Shown piece by piece: positions 10,374-22,455 of a stretch of DNA of 64,000 nucleotides. The notes beneath the pieces were generated by a model. The model saw nothing but the letters and a program-made list of their open reading frames with translations, was not told the DNA's origin and searched no databases. The position numbers and the translations under genes are program-made. This stretch comes from Isoetes taiwanensis (lineage: Eukaryota; Streptophyta; Lycopodiopsida; Isoetales; Isoetaceae). Positions within the stretch are counted from its first letter, which is position 1. Each line of letters starts with the position of its first letter. Location of the stretch: positions 496,001 through 560,000 of the forward strand of contig JAJEKV010000218.1 of NCBI GenBank assembly GCA_021234155.1, read 5' to 3'.

Positions 10374-12301
10374 TGTAGTAGGCGAGAATTTTAAGAGGGA
10401 AGTTCTTTAAAAAAGGGCCTTTTTATCCACGTCACATGTCATTTTACTATTCCCCCTTTTCTTTTCGTATAACCCTTGTAATTGTAGTTGTTAAAAAAGG
10501 ACATGACAATACAATTATTTAACTATAAAACTGTAGTTGTTGAAAAATGACATGGCACATAGTTGTAGAAAAGGACATGGCAATACAGTTATTAAAGTAC
10601 AAAGTTGTAGTTATTGGAAACGAACATGGCATTAGAGTTACGTAAGTATATAAAGGAGCAAACACCAAAGTCTATTTATTTAAAATATAAAATCCTTCCT
10701 CAAAAAGTGCACAAATTAAACAAAGTCCGGGCATTTTACAAATCTAGCCAAAGCCTGCCAATATAACAAATGGAGAAACAGTCAATTTCCAAGGAGAAGC
10801 TTTTAAATTCTCATTGCCATTGTGTAGCCTAGATTTGTTGAGAAAGGGCTCATGGGCTAGATAACGTCCTCTCCCGAGGAGTTATGGGCCATGAAAATGG
10901 CCGAGTGGCCATGTGGCCAGGAAAGAGAAAGAGAGAAGCCGCTAGAGGCCGCCTAGAGGTCTGGCTATGGCTTGGAGGTCTGGCTATGGAGGCCGGAGGC
11001 TTGGCTATGGCGGCCATCTGCGCAGAAAAATAGCACAAAATAGCACGTGGCAGCAGAGGATGTTATGGACATAACATTCTTGTTATGGACATAACAATTT
11101 TGGCCGAAATTGTTACTGGATATAACCTCCTAGAATAGACGGCTGGGATTTAATCCTACAGCTAAATGCAGAGGCCAAGGACGTTAAGGCTTTTAGAAAA
11201 TGATGCAAGCTTGAGCACCTGATGTGTAAAGAATGACAGAAACCATGCATATATGGGCCTTCATATTCTTATGTTGCCCCTTCAAAATGCACTTTTATGT
11301 TGTACAAATATCCATGGTTGGAATAAAACCTGTATTCTTCAAAGATCGCAGTATTTATTTGGGCTTTTCAGCCATCATTGCATGCCTTTAATAACGTATC
11401 TTCATGTCTCTCAATAAGATGTTGCAACTTCTGGGCAAATAGTTCTTGTTTTTATATCAAGAAAAGGACAACATTTTATACCTGATTAAAGGAGACTATA
11501 GAAATTGACGACATAGATAGCGCCAACAAATTTCATTTTACATGTATATCAAGAAGTTTGAACCAAGCCATGGCACCAGAACATGTAACCGCACTGCACT
11601 GGGAAGCAAAACTCCAAAGGCAGGATCCTCCAGCATTTTATGCAGTATGAGCAAATTCCTAAATAAAAGAAAACAGACATTTTTGAACAAATGAGCAAGA
11701 TCCCAATGCTAGAACCATGGGCATAATCTCCTGATCATACCTTTAAAGTTGAGTGTTATCAAATTTTCTTTTACCGTCGGAGAAGCAGACCCTTAATAAT
11801 TTTTGTCTTAGCAGTCCTGGAAGGAGTAAATGGTGTTAGAGCTAAGGAACAAAACAACAAAGAAATTACAAAATATGATATCTTTCCTCATATAGAGCTT
11901 AATTTACAGGTAAATACTTACATGAAATTTTCCACGAAAAGGCATGGAAATTCAATGATCTTCGTGAGTAAACTTCAAGGTATTTTTGAAGATTGCAAAA
12001 CGTTTCGAATCTTCAATAAACCTTCCATGTTTGCATGTTTCCATGTTTGATTGTTTCTGCTGCGGTCTTCGAAACCTAACGGCCCAAACTCCAAACGATA
12101 ACTTATACTATATTCCAATCCGTAAAGAGCAGCATTAACCCTAGAAATAAAAAAGAGATGCCACACTTAGAAATGATTAGAACTGGGATTGACAGGATAT
12201 AAACATGGCCTTTTAATTCTACAAAATCAAGCCACAATGAAACAAATACCTCTGATTTCGCCTTTAGCTACGCAACTAATACGGAAATGCATGTGACCCA
12301 C

Positions 12302-13170
12302 CTGCAAGTGTCTTGATCACTGAAGAACCCCCAAAGGAATAATTCTGGTCATTGACAACTTCCACCCTTTATATATTCACAATTTCCTAAACACCTAGAT
12401 GCATCAACAATAAGCAATAACACTTTATTACCTTTGATTTGGTACTCAAAAAGTAACACACTTCATGTAATTCTGCAATGCTAGGTATAGAAAGTAAACA
12501 CTGCCAATATCATTATTGCAGCAGCATGAATTATTGATCTATATGTCAAGCGATAGACAGTTTATATTTACACATATATGGCATATACCTACCTTCAAAT
12601 ATTTGTCGAGTAGTTTGCATTGTTCTTGAACAAATGTATTATCCAAACTGCTCCACAGGAATCTTTTAGGAGGTAAACTAAGATTGTAATGTGGCATATC
12701 TCTAAGCCTTCGGTGTAGTTGCTCAAAGTTACGAAACCTGCATTAGACCCAACCTTCAGAAAAACCTTCAGAGGGGAAACAGGCTGTATTTTTTAAAATA
12801 GGAATAAGCACCTTCTGTCGACCATCTATATTTTATCTTCAGCATCTGAAACTTCAAATGAGTATACAACAAAAGCTTTTGAACCATTTTTTTCACAATG
12901 CGCTCCTTTAACCTACAAAAAAGAGAGGTTAATCAGAAGCCTTAATAAGTTCCAAAGACATATCCATAATCCATAAATTTGATGAGCTTCAAAATACTTT
13001 TGGCCATTGCATCAATGCAGAATTTTACCTGACACTTCAGCTTACGATATGTGGTTGCCTGCTGCACAATATTTACCCGTCTAGGACCGGATTGCGAAGG
13101 AGCAAGAAGGTTATTCTGGGTATATTCTGAGTTCCCAGACGCGGACACTATCTTCAGTTCTCCACTTCTT
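12302..13170 (-). pseudogene. Captured PX-domain exons of a sorting-nexin-like gene
   Basis: Four minus-strand blocks with proper splice junctions spell a phox-homology domain: GPRRVNIVQQATTYRKLKCQ (exon to 13029); VKGAHCEKNGSKAFVVYSFE to VDRR (12912-12812); FRNFEQLHRRLRDMPHYNLS with LPPKRFL and CKLLDKYLK (12737-12593); and NDQNYSFGGSSVIKTLA (about 12365-12302). RRFRNFEQLH and PPKRFL are the phosphoinositide-binding signatures of PX domains. The order fits plant PXA/PX/nexin-C proteins. The PXA and nexin-C parts are absent. In-frame stops occur near 13177 and in the second block, where the family has Trp. Lying wholly inside a Helitron, this is best read as gene-fragment capture. Confidence 0.75.
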
Positions 13171-13661
13171 TCCAATCATCCAAACCAGAACTGCTCCTCG
13201 TCCTCCTTGGCCTTGGAAAACCTGATGAGGTTTATCATCAGTGTCAGAAAAGCTGAATCAGAAGCTAGATAAGAAGTTGGAGTTGAGCTGAACGGGGTGC
13301 AACCCGCCGTAGTCACCAAAACTGGATCAGAAGCCAGAAGAAGTCGAAGTTGAGCTGAAGGGGGATGCAACTCCGTCATAGCCACCAAGAGCCGTCGGAT
13401 GGCTAGACTTGCTAGGTTTCTTCCATCATACTGGCCGCTGCTAGTGCCAGAAGAATCCATCGAAATTTTGAAGGAACCCTAAAAAAGGGCATGAAATCTC
13501 AACCATAACGTCTAGGTTACTAAATCTCGACCATTGAAGTTAGGGCAAAACCTTATAATATAGGATAGGATGATCAAATCTCTTCCATTGATTTCATCAA
13601 ATCTGGGCCGCCCAAATTAGGGCTGGGTCCAACACTTACACAATAACATTATAATATAAGA

Positions 13662-13683
13662 TTCACATACAACTACACAATCT
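13662..13683. repeat. Right half of the LINE left target-site duplication
   Basis: The 22 bases from TTCACATACAACTACACAAT to 13683, joined with 9809-9823 across the Helitron, match 15396-15432 at 34 of 37 positions. They are the left target-site duplication of the LINE, split by the Helitron. Confidence 0.75.
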
Positions 13684-15395
13684 CTCTTTTGGTTGAGGAT
13701 ACCAGAAACCGTCGGCGGGACCTGTATTGTTGCTTTGTTGACTTTGCGAAGGCTTTTGACACCGTGCCTCGGGAAAAGTTATGGGAAATATTGCGGCAAC
13801 TAGAGGTTCCCGTGGATATGCAAAATGCAGTATACAGGTTGTACGAGAGTTGTACAGGCCAAATGCGGATGACGGCACAACCATTCACTAGCAGTATTGG
13901 GGTCCACCAAGGATGTCCTCTTTCCCCAACATTGTTTGGTCTGTACATTGACCAGTTGGAACACTGGCTCATGGACAAGGGGGGGTGGCGGGACCCAACT
14001 TTTGCATCAGGTCATCAGACAACTCATCTATGCAGACGATGTTGACCTCTTAGCTCACACTCCAGAGGATACGCAGTCTCACTTAGATGCTCGGATACAT
14101 TCCCGCCACCCACGAGACATGAGCGTCAATCTGGCCAAGACCAAGGTGGTCCTAATCTCATCCTCGCGCCATCCAAGGCCCCCTTCATTCACTTATCGAG
14201 GGCAACAAGTGGAGGTAACACCCACCTACAAGTATCTGGGAGTGGAGTTTCCTTCTACACTATCTTTGGAACACTTCCATAAGATTGCGTGTAGCGCCAG
14301 GCCGAAAGCACTCTATGCAATGAGAACAATAACCACGCAGCGTAACTATATGATTGGGGCATCAGGCACATCTGTTCAGGGTATTGGTAGAGCCCCTTCT
14401 TTTGTATGGAGTTGAAGTCTGGGGCCCAGTGGTGTCCCTTGCTACTTGGAGCGACTTAGAACAAGTGCAGAAGGCCTTCTTAGCACGGGCACTCGGAGTG
14501 AAATCCACGGTCCCATATCAAATTTTGTTGCGGGGAGACGGGTTTCCTGCCCTTCAGCCGAAGCGGCCCTTGATAGACACATCGTCTATTTCCGAGGAAG
14601 GTGGTAAATATGGATGATGATCGCGTACCGCGACTTGACTTATGCAGTGGCAATGGGACCTTAACGACTCAAGAATTGTTGGAAGGATAAAAGAGTGCAG
14701 TGGCTAACTAGATGGAATGTCCAGGAGCACATGTGCATCCAGGTAGAAACAGACTCAGATCGTGACAGCCTGAGATGTTACCTTCATGCTTGTTTCTCCA
14801 GCAAGCTTTGGGATTCCAGGGCTCTGGAGCAAGTCAAAACAGCACATTACAAGCAGCACATAAATCCCACATTAGAACGAGGCCCACGGCTACTGCGTTC
14901 ACATCGCGCCCATGAAAAGCGCGGGCATATCGCCTCCATTCAAGACAGGTGCCCACCATCTCCGGATTGAGACAGTCGATGGATTGGGGAGCCACGTCCG
15001 GGATAGGGTTTGTCGGTGCTGCTTTGAGGCGGAGCCATTGAGGATGAGTGTCACACTTTCCGTGAGCGCCCAAAGATATGATCGATTCGGACACGCTATG
15101 CTCGGTTGATTAGACCCCGATGAGCCGCTACACATGATCTTGGGGCACGACTTGGTGCGCCACTCGGATCATACATTCAGGAAGTACTAGACTTGAGGGC
15201 TCAGATATGCCCCCAGTCAACCATTTAATTGATGTCATCAGTCTTATTGCTGCCACGGTTTTTCCCTTGAAAACCCTTCGGGGCGGGGGTTTTTTAATCC
15301 GGGCAGTAATGTGACTGCTGCGCTTTTTGTATTGGGTCCCATAGGCCGATTGGTCTCCGTGGACGATAAAAACAATTCTATTCTATTCTTTTTTT
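13684..15395 (+). mobile_element. 5'-truncated LINE with reverse transcriptase
   Basis: The translation shows reverse transcriptase motifs in order: CCFVDFAKAFDTVPREKLWE, VHQGCPLSPTLFGLYIDQLE, YADDVDLLA (catalytic YADD, 14029-14040), and the thumb region VNLAKTKVVLIS and YKYLGVEF. Further C-terminal blocks are KSTVPYQILL and a degraded cysteine motif, RVCRCCFEAEP. Several frame changes and stops make it inactive. The 5' part (endonuclease) is missing. The 3' end carries TAGGCCGATTGGTCTCCGTG followed by a TTCTA-type short repeat. Flanking 37-bp duplications mark retroposition. Confidence 0.85.
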
Positions 15396-15432
15396 AGCCT
15401 TTATCTAATGTTCACATACAACCACACAATCT
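15396..15432. repeat. Right LINE target-site duplication (empty Helitron site)
   Basis: This 37-bp copy starts AGCCTTTATCTAATG and continues TTCACATACAACCACACAAT. The left copy is 9809-9823 plus 13662-13683, with three differences. It shows what the site looked like before the Helitron inserted. Confidence 0.75.
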
Positions 15433-15984
15433 TTTTTTTTTCTTTTTGAAAATCAACGGGCAAGAAAGGATGTACTCTAGAAATACTATTTAGTATAGTC
15501 AAACGAATACATCAACCAAATCATAGCAAAACCATATTGAAAAGCGTACAAAAAACAAAAAGGAAACCCCCTATTATTGTGCTATATGTGAAAATCTGAA
15601 CTATAATTTTTTTCCTCCAGTTCTCAAAAGCAATTGTTCTTACATTGGTAGAGACATACAAAACTCTATATTCATCAAACCTTTCTATAGAAAACGGTGA
15701 ATTTTTTATGGTAGTTGAAGTAATAGATTACTTAAACCTGTCATATTATATATTCTTTCAAATTGACTGAGATTCTTTTTCTACATTACTTGCCCGATTT
15801 CTTGCATAGATCAATAATTATGCCACTAATTGAGTCAAAGTAAATGTTATGCTCACAGAGTAAATGGCTTATATTCTCTTATTCATGGCCTTTTCATTCC
15901 GCTCCTATCCATTCCGCTCCTGGTTTCTAATGTTTCTAAGGTTACTATAAGCAAGTTGCTGAGAATTACCAGAATTCAAAAGCA
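15433..15984. other. Non-coding AT-rich stretch
   Basis: No coding potential or repeat structure was recognised apart from short T runs. Confidence 0.35.
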
Positions 15985-16345
15985 AATCAGTACAAGAATT
16001 TAACATACCTAACTTGCATTACATGCAAGCAGTGGTAAAGAAGGTTTTAAGAATGCACCCTCCAGAGATATTTCTATCATGGGCAAGGCCGGCTATCCAT
16101 GACACTGAAATTGCAGGACATTCATACCTGCAGGAACCATTACCATGGTTGACATGTATTCTATAACACATGATCCTGACGAATGGAAGGATCCTGACGA
16201 GTTCAATCCTTCAAGGTTCATGGCAGAGGAAGAAGGTATGGATATGGATATAAAGAGCACCAATTTGAAGCTGGAGCCCTTCAGAATGGGAAGGTGAGTA
16301 TATCTTGGAAGAATGCTTGGATTTGCAACAGTTCATCCGTGGCTT
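15985..16345 (+). pseudogene. Cytochrome P450 fragment (CYP78A-like)
   Basis: CYP78A enzymes are ER-bound monooxygenases of plant organ growth. The fragment reads YMQAVVKKVLRMHPP, LSWARPAIHDTEIAGH, then after a frame change AGTITMVDMYSITHDPDEWK, DPDEFNPSRFM, LKLEPFRMGR, and LGRMLGFATVHPWLA. These are the K-helix/PERF/heme-loop blocks of CYP78A in the right order. At the heme loop a stop follows MGR, and the residue aligning with the heme-ligand cysteine is tyrosine (VYLGRMLG instead of VCLGR). It covers about 115 of roughly 520 residues and is non-functional. Confidence 0.8.
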
Positions 16346-18455
16346 GCTATTCCAATGGTTGCCCTTTGAATTTTGGAAGGCCGATACTGGCTGTTCCAAT
16401 TTTTTGGTTGGTGGCCAAGTCAACATGTTTCAACATTTTACTGACGGTCAAGCCAACGAGTTATTCCATGTAGGCCGATCCTCAGACAAACCCTTCACAA
16501 AGAAAAAGAAATAGGCAAACCTTAAGAAAAAAAAAAATCTATTGGGTTTTGTCTTTGCATTATCCCCTTCTATTTTTTGTTTGCGGGCAAACCTTGCTCA
16601 TGTAGGTGAAAGAGAATATTTTGGGTGATATGCCAATAAAAACCTAGATATTCGTTGTAACTGGCCTAAACTTGTTGTCATAGGTAATTTACACGTTGGA
16701 TGCCAGCTTAGGTATCTTTCCTTTGACTAATAATCAAAATTTCAACTTTGAGATCGATCTAGTTCAAATTCAATCCTGGTTTTTAGCCGAGCTAACCAGA
16801 CATTGTTGCAATATACTCTCTCAATCTCCTCCAATATAGGATATAACCATCATTTATTTAAATTGGATTTATGTCTGTTCCAAAAACATGCCACTTTTGC
16901 ATACCCTTTTTTCAATATAGTGTTGTTGTGTGTGACATGCTGTTTTGCAAAGTTGCAAATTTTTACATTATAGTAGTGGGTGGTTTAGGGCATAAGCACA
17001 CTACAGGTATCCATATTTTGAACCTACGAAACTACCCACACTAGGTACCTTTTTTTTAGCACCTTTCCTATTACCAAAAAGTATAATTTGAATTCAAAAG
17101 AAATCGCGTAATTTGAATTCAAAAGAAGATCGCGTTATTAATGCTGGAGGCAAGAATCAATATCGATCCAATCCTTGTGGGATTCAAGGAAGAATGCCTA
17201 TGTTCTCTTTCGGTTCATGTCTTCTCTGTTCACACTCCCAAATTGTCTCCGCTGTGCACGAGGTATTGTTTTCAGTTACGGAGCTTCATTGTAATCGTCA
17301 TAGAAGTTTTCTAAGAATCTCCTCCTAAGCTCAGGTTCACAAATTCTAGCATGATCTTAAATATATCATGAGGCGATAACGATGGTGACAACACTAGTGG
17401 CTGGCATGTAAATGGTGGATCGGTAACCAATTACTTCAGTTCAAACCAAACTTACTACGTGCAAATCAACGGAAATAGTTCTCTAATTCGTCAAGCAAGA
17501 CCAAGTGAGTCTCATTTAATTAAAGTTTTACGTTATATCATTGAGTTTGTTGGGGAGAAATGAAACCACCTGCAATGTACGGCCAGTATCCTGCTCAGAT
17601 TTCAAGAGTTGCAAAGGCAAAAACGGGTCCCCATATATATCTTGTTGCTCTATCACGCTGTGAATCTTTTAGAAAGTCCTATGAAGGCAAGTAGCAACGT
17701 ACAAAGCACTAAAAACATTTTCTATACATTTCTGTAAAAATTTACACTTGAACAGGACTTAAACGGTCTGAAATAATTAGAACTCACACATTGGAAGCAA
17801 TTAGGATTAACAGGTTGGAAGCAATATTCAGAGCTTTTACAGTATGAGTTGATGGGTTTCTTTGAAATGCACATAATCCTCTCTTAGTCCATTTGTTCTT
17901 CTCCTCTAATCGGTCCAACATCTCCTCTCTCCTCTTCAATCCAATCAATCCTTGCTCAGAGATGCACCCACAAGAATATGTACATAAAATATGCCTGATT
18001 TAGATCTGTTCATTATTCCTGTGATTTTGCTAGCTGATGGAACTCATTTATGATCTTTTTGTGGTACAGTGGCGCATATATGTCTATATATTTCCCTTCT
18101 TGGTAGTCATCTTCTCAACATGTCTGCTTATCAGCATTTATCTTCCATGACCTAGACAATTCATCTTCTCAAGTTGTTTGCTTATCATCATTAAACTTCC
18201 ACGACCTGTAACAATACAAGACTATATTAAATGTGGTCCTTCTAAGATGAATCAAGCAAAACGATAAGTATTCTACATTATCTTTAACCTATTGTTCACA
18301 TGCCTGCACAAGATTGGGTTTCATCCATTACAATTGGATTTTCTTGGAAGCATTCTTCTTTTTGAGATAGGTAGAATTTGATACAATTTACGTATATTAA
18401 GGTTATCAACAGCATATTAAGGTTCTGAATTCAACATGTCTTTTATGTTTCGCAG
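16346..18455. other. Intergenic region upstream of gene A
   Basis: No gene is supported. The last part presumably contains the 5' leader and an intron of the gene beginning at 18463. A pyrimidine tract and an acceptor-like TTTCGCAG end at 18455. Confidence 0.35.
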
Positions 18456-18462
18456 GTGTAAC

Positions 18463-19819
18463 ATGAAGAAAACTCATAGAGTCGTAGCATCTCCTCGACA
18501 ACCAAAGAAACAAAGAGTTTCATGTAGTTTAGAGAAACTTTCACCTAGTCCTAAGAAAGTAAGCCGTTCTTATAGTTTTGAAGATGATATAAGTGCACAA
18601 AACAAGGAAGAAAAGTTAGTGCAAGACGGCAATCTTGTTTCATGCTCCGAAGTCAAGATGTTTTTGACGCCAGAGATGATGTCTAGCATATGGGGGATTG
18701 CTTCAAAGGATGGCAAACAAGGATACAATGTGTCACGTCTTAGGAGGCAGTGGAAGCTTGAGTTCTTGGGGATCTACAACAAGATCTTCCATAACAAAAC
18801 TGAAGTATACCGTGCACCGATGTATATGGCTCGATGTTATGCAGCATGGAAACATGGCATTGACATCGACTGGGATAGTGTTAGTGAATATGCTCAGGAT
18901 AAGAAAAAACAAGATAAAAAGCCTCAACAAAAGGATGAGTTGGAAAAGGATGAGAAGCCAAAGCAACATGATGATTTTACTATGTCGTCAGCCATTGCTA
19001 CTAAATCAATTCAAGTGCTTGAAGACCATCTCAATATTCTGAAAAATGTTGCCTCTCAAGAAGAGATATGTGTCCATTATGAGAGTTGGAGAGCCGCTTT
19101 GACAGAATTGGAAAGTGCAAAAGCAAATTCTAAGTACATAGAAGAGCAGATTACAAATTTAAATCTGAAACTTGAAAGTGTGAAAAGGGACCTTGAAGCA
19201 AAGAGAAAGGAGCTTGAGATGCAATCAAAACTCGTTGAAAAGTTGGGCCTTGGAGCTCGAGATAGTGCGGAGCTGAAACTTGAATATCATGAAGAAGTTG
19301 ACGTGAAAAAGAAATTAGAGGCTGAAGTGGAAAAACTAAGTATGGATGACCTTGGAATGAGTTATATGATAAGTGCGAACGTGAGAAGCTCAACTGCAAA
19401 TGAGGAAAGAATAAAGTTAATGGAACATGAAGTAAAGCTGAAGGACGAACTATATCAGAAAGAAAAGAATATAAATGAACAGATAGCCTGCAGGAAGAAG
19501 AGACTAGAATCTTTTATTCATGCAATACAAGATGGAGGGAGCATGATGATCGTGCCACAGCTATCAATTCCTAACGAAAACTTTACAACGGTGAAGGTCG
19601 AGGTAGTAACATGTGGGTTTTGCGGATTTGGTTTTAAAGACCTCCAATATGCTGCAGTAATCTCTCCATGCATGCATTCCTTCCATTTGGCATGCGCAGT
19701 CTATACATTCAAGGTTTCAGATCTTTGTTGCATTTGTACTCAACAAGTCAGCAAGGATTGGCTTCAAAGCATTGGGATTACAACTCTTCAAAGTATTGGG
19801 GTTACAACTCATGATGCAG
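18463..19819 (+). CDS. Gene A, exon 1: 'DW'-motif domain, coiled coil and RING-like finger
   Basis: The start ATG lies just after an acceptor-like TTTCGCAG; the open frame extends 27 bases further upstream. From this Met the protein runs as follows. A basic Ser/Pro-rich N-terminus covers residues 1-45. A conserved-looking domain at about 65-140 contains LRRQWKLEFLGIYNKIFHNK and ends MARCYAAWKHGIDIDWDSV. A charged Lys/Glu linker follows, then a long coiled coil (about 205-350). The zinc-finger-like end at about 383-445 reads CGFCGFGF, CMHSFHLAC, LCCICTQQ, WLQSIGI, which is a C-x2-C, C-x-H, H-x2-C, C-x2-C RING-type spacing. A donor follows GATGCAG at 19819. The function is unknown; protein-protein or nucleic-acid binding is inferred. 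Gene C (57999 on) shares this order. Confidence 0.65.
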
Positions 19820-19959
19820 GTATGACTTTTGAGAGTTTTGTCCTATATGTCAGGCCTTGCATTATTAGAAGAACACCTACTTTTGTTCTTTAGTTCAAAG
19901 CTCTTAAAATAGAAAAATGCTTCTTTTATAGTTGGTAACACTAGGCTGTGAATAAGTAC

Positions 19960-20430
19960 TTGTATGGAACGTTAAGGTATCTGCCTGCCTTCAACATGAA
20001 GTAACTTTTGTACATCAAGAATCAAGTAATATGAAATAGTATCGAAGTACCTTATTAATACTTCAAGTACAATGACAATCATATTGATACTTCGGATATT
20101 ATTGTTCCTTGTATGGAACTTTAAACACATCAGCTTGAACATGAAGTACCTTTTGTACATTAAGTACATTCTCATGAGTACTTCGGATACTATGGTTCTT
20201 TGTATGGAACTTTGAGTACCTCACCTTGAACATGGAGTATCTTTGTACATAAAGTATAACTAATATAAAATAGTAGCTAAGTACCTTGTTAGTATGACTT
20301 CAATAGCACCTTAGATACTATGGTTACTTTTGCTTGATAAAGTATCTTATGTACTTTGGATTTTAGATACTATGGTTACTTTGACTTGATAAAGTACCTT
20401 ATGTACTTTGGATTTACTCCCGAGTAGCTT
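19960..20430. repeat. Intronic degenerate repeats rich in AAGTAC/GTACTT
   Basis: Imperfect copies of a unit containing TACTTCGGATACTATGGTTC, TTGTATGGAACTTT and GAAGTACCTTTTGTACAT recur across the intron between gene A exons. The same short words dominate the 40-bp minisatellite at 26.94-27.16 kb. Confidence 0.6.
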
Positions 20431-20588
20431 ATGTTGGCTAAGGTTTATTAAGTACTAGAGTAACCTTTTACTCTTCAGCAAGCAAGCAAGCAATTTGGGA
20501 CTTCTAAATTTGGGAATCTGTGTATGTTAGATACTTTAGTAGGCTAGTAGGGTTTCCTCTCGATATATTGAGAATATCATTGTTTCAG

Positions 20589-21744
20589 CAATAACACGTA
20601 GGAATGATTGCCCTAATCAACTAATAAGCTCACATCTTGATCTATTGGGCGATGCAGAAGATGTCGTAGAAGATGTCACTGTTGTTCGAAGTTTAGGAAC
20701 AAAAAAATCAACACCATCCACAACGAAAAAGATCACATGGAATGTTGACTCTGAGGATGATTGGATGAGCAAGCTAGAGAAGCAAAAGGAAGTTGTAGAT
20801 ATTGAGGTGCCTAAGACAAAACAATCTGACCATAAACTTGACAGCCTAGAAGACCAGCTTGTAGAATCCAACCACGAAATATCTAAAAATTTGGATGAAT
20901 CTATACAGGCCTGCAACATACCGCTCAATTCTGAACATGAACTTGAGCAGCAGGTCGAACTCCTTTGTAAGTCCCCCATTTCTTTGCAAGAGAATGATGA
21001 GAGGCATAATGTACTTCAAGGTTGCAATACTACATCAAAGGATTTGAGTAGACCAATACGACGGTCTTATGAAAGAGCCCCAATAGTAAAAAAAGGTGGC
21101 ACGGATAAGCAAGGACCAGCAAAGACAAAGGCAAGAAGAAATCTAAGACTGCATGAAATTTCAGGTAGGTGTATTAATCATAAAAGTTTGAAGTTTTTAT
21201 TTTCCAAAACATTGAAGTAATGCTAATGCTGTTGATTCTAAAACAGGGGTCTCTGATTCTAAAATAGGGGAGGGTGATACTGGAACACCAAAAATGCAAT
21301 CACATGAACCAAATACAGGTCGGTGCTTTAAACAATACGTACCTGACATGCATTGATATTTTGATTGAAAGGAATTGTCGATGGTAGATGATGTTGCCCA
21401 CAATACCAAAAGTCCAAACTTGATGCGCAAAGAAGGAAAGCTAGCTGCACCAGGGAAGAAAAAACTAGTGTAAGTACATATGTTGTGATTTCCATTGTTA
21501 GAGATGTTTGAAAAGAGAAAGAACGTGTTTTAATGGTCTTTATTATTTGTAGAAAGTCCTTCAAGTAAAAAGGTGTTAGCGTAATCAGTGGGCAATTAAG
21601 ATATCCTAAAAGTTTAAATTGCTCTGTATATACTCCTTTTGTTTAATATATTTGACCAATATAATCATTGTTGACTTGTTGCAGGCCAACGGCTTCCCCA
21701 ATTAAAACAGTGTGCAATCCTGCCAAACCTATCCTATTAGCAAG
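20589..21744 (+). CDS. Gene A, middle exons: charged linker
   Basis: The first of these exons runs 20589-21164, from an acceptor TGTTTCAG to a donor TCAG/GTAGGT. It encodes an acidic then basic linker (DAEDVVEDVTVVRSLGTKKS, WNVDSEDDWMSKLEKQKEVV, PAKTKARRNLRL). Shorter exons follow at about 21247-21318, 21370-21469 and 21684-21744, each with canonical AG/GT borders and a Lys/Pro-rich product (GKLAAPGKKKL, NPAKPILLAR). The linker joins the RING-like exon to the HAD exon. Composition suggests a disordered nuclear protein; no domain is recognised. Confidence 0.5.
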
Positions 21745-21799
21745 GTAGATATATTCCTAACATAGATTCGAATATGCACCTCATTTTTGCTAAATATTA

Positions 21800-22455
21800 T
21801 GAGATTTTGCTGTGGGAGAAAAAGGCTTTTTAATACTAGATGTGAATAGAATCTTCATTAAGAGATTTGATGCCGGTGAGAGACTACCTAGACGACATCC
21901 GGAATCGGAGCTCTATCAGATTGGCAGGTTTAGTGTCGCAGTAAGACCAGGTTATGTGCACTTTGTCAAGGAGTGTATGAAACACTTTATGTTGCAATTT
22001 GGTCTACATTGTGCTTAACAAAACTTGGCCATGATGCTCGAGAATCTATTTCCGAAGATGTACGAACAAATTTGTGTTTATTTGGGACCAAACACAATGT
22101 GAGTCCACAAATCTTGACCATCCCAGACACTCCAAGTAGGAAAATATTCCTCAAAGATCTCCGCACAATATGGTCATCAATGCCGTACAATTCCTCAAAT
22201 AGTCTTCTAATAGAGGACTCTGAGTACAAGTGTCTATTGAATCCTAGAGGATCATATATTGTACCTTACTCCTTTAGTTGTCAGTCAGAAGCGGGAAGTG
22301 GCAAATATTTGATCGATGAACTTCTTCCTTATCTTGAGAAAGTCGTTGCTGCAACAAACGTTTGCACCCATGTAATGCGATTTCCGATGATGAAGGGTTC
22401 AGCCAAGGAGACAGCAGATGTGAAAAAACTACTCAAGAACAACAAGGTTTTGTGA
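21800..22455 (+). CDS. Gene A, last exon: FCP1-like HAD domain
   Basis: FCP1/SCP domains are HAD-fold phosphatases that usually act on phosphoserine, for example in the RNA polymerase II tail. Visible blocks are GFLILDVNRIFIKRF (motif I position), FSVAVRPGYVHFVKECMKH, VAIWSTLCLTK (motif II), ILTIPDTPSRKIFLKDLRTI (lysine region), and SSNSLLIEDSEYKCLLNPRG (motif III, compare LLIDDSPYKALLNP). The catalytic DxDGT is replaced by DVNRI. The second Asp, the general acid/base, is missing, so a pseudophosphatase is likely. The frame is interrupted between the two halves, so this copy may not make the full domain. Confidence 0.6.

Larger units (their letters stand above)
9824..13661 (-). mobile_element. 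Non-autonomous Helitron, 3.8 kb, carrying sorting-nexin exons
   Basis: On the minus strand the element begins TCTTATATTATAATGTTAT at 13661. It ends with hairpin GCCCAGCAACGCTGGGC (9851-9835), then ACCATTA-CTAG at 9824. Host A precedes it and host T follows, as expected for Helitron insertion without target duplication. The boundaries are supported independently. The flanks joined (9809-9823 plus 13662-13683) match 15396-15432, an uninterrupted copy of the same 37 bases. No Rep/helicase gene is present, so it is non-autonomous. It contains captured PX-domain exons (12302-13170) and internal duplications (10199-10373). Confidence 0.85.

Noticed and set aside
18733-19399. Minus-strand frames opposite gene A
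   Set aside because: They are antisense shadows of the Lys/Glu-rich and coiled-coil coding exon.
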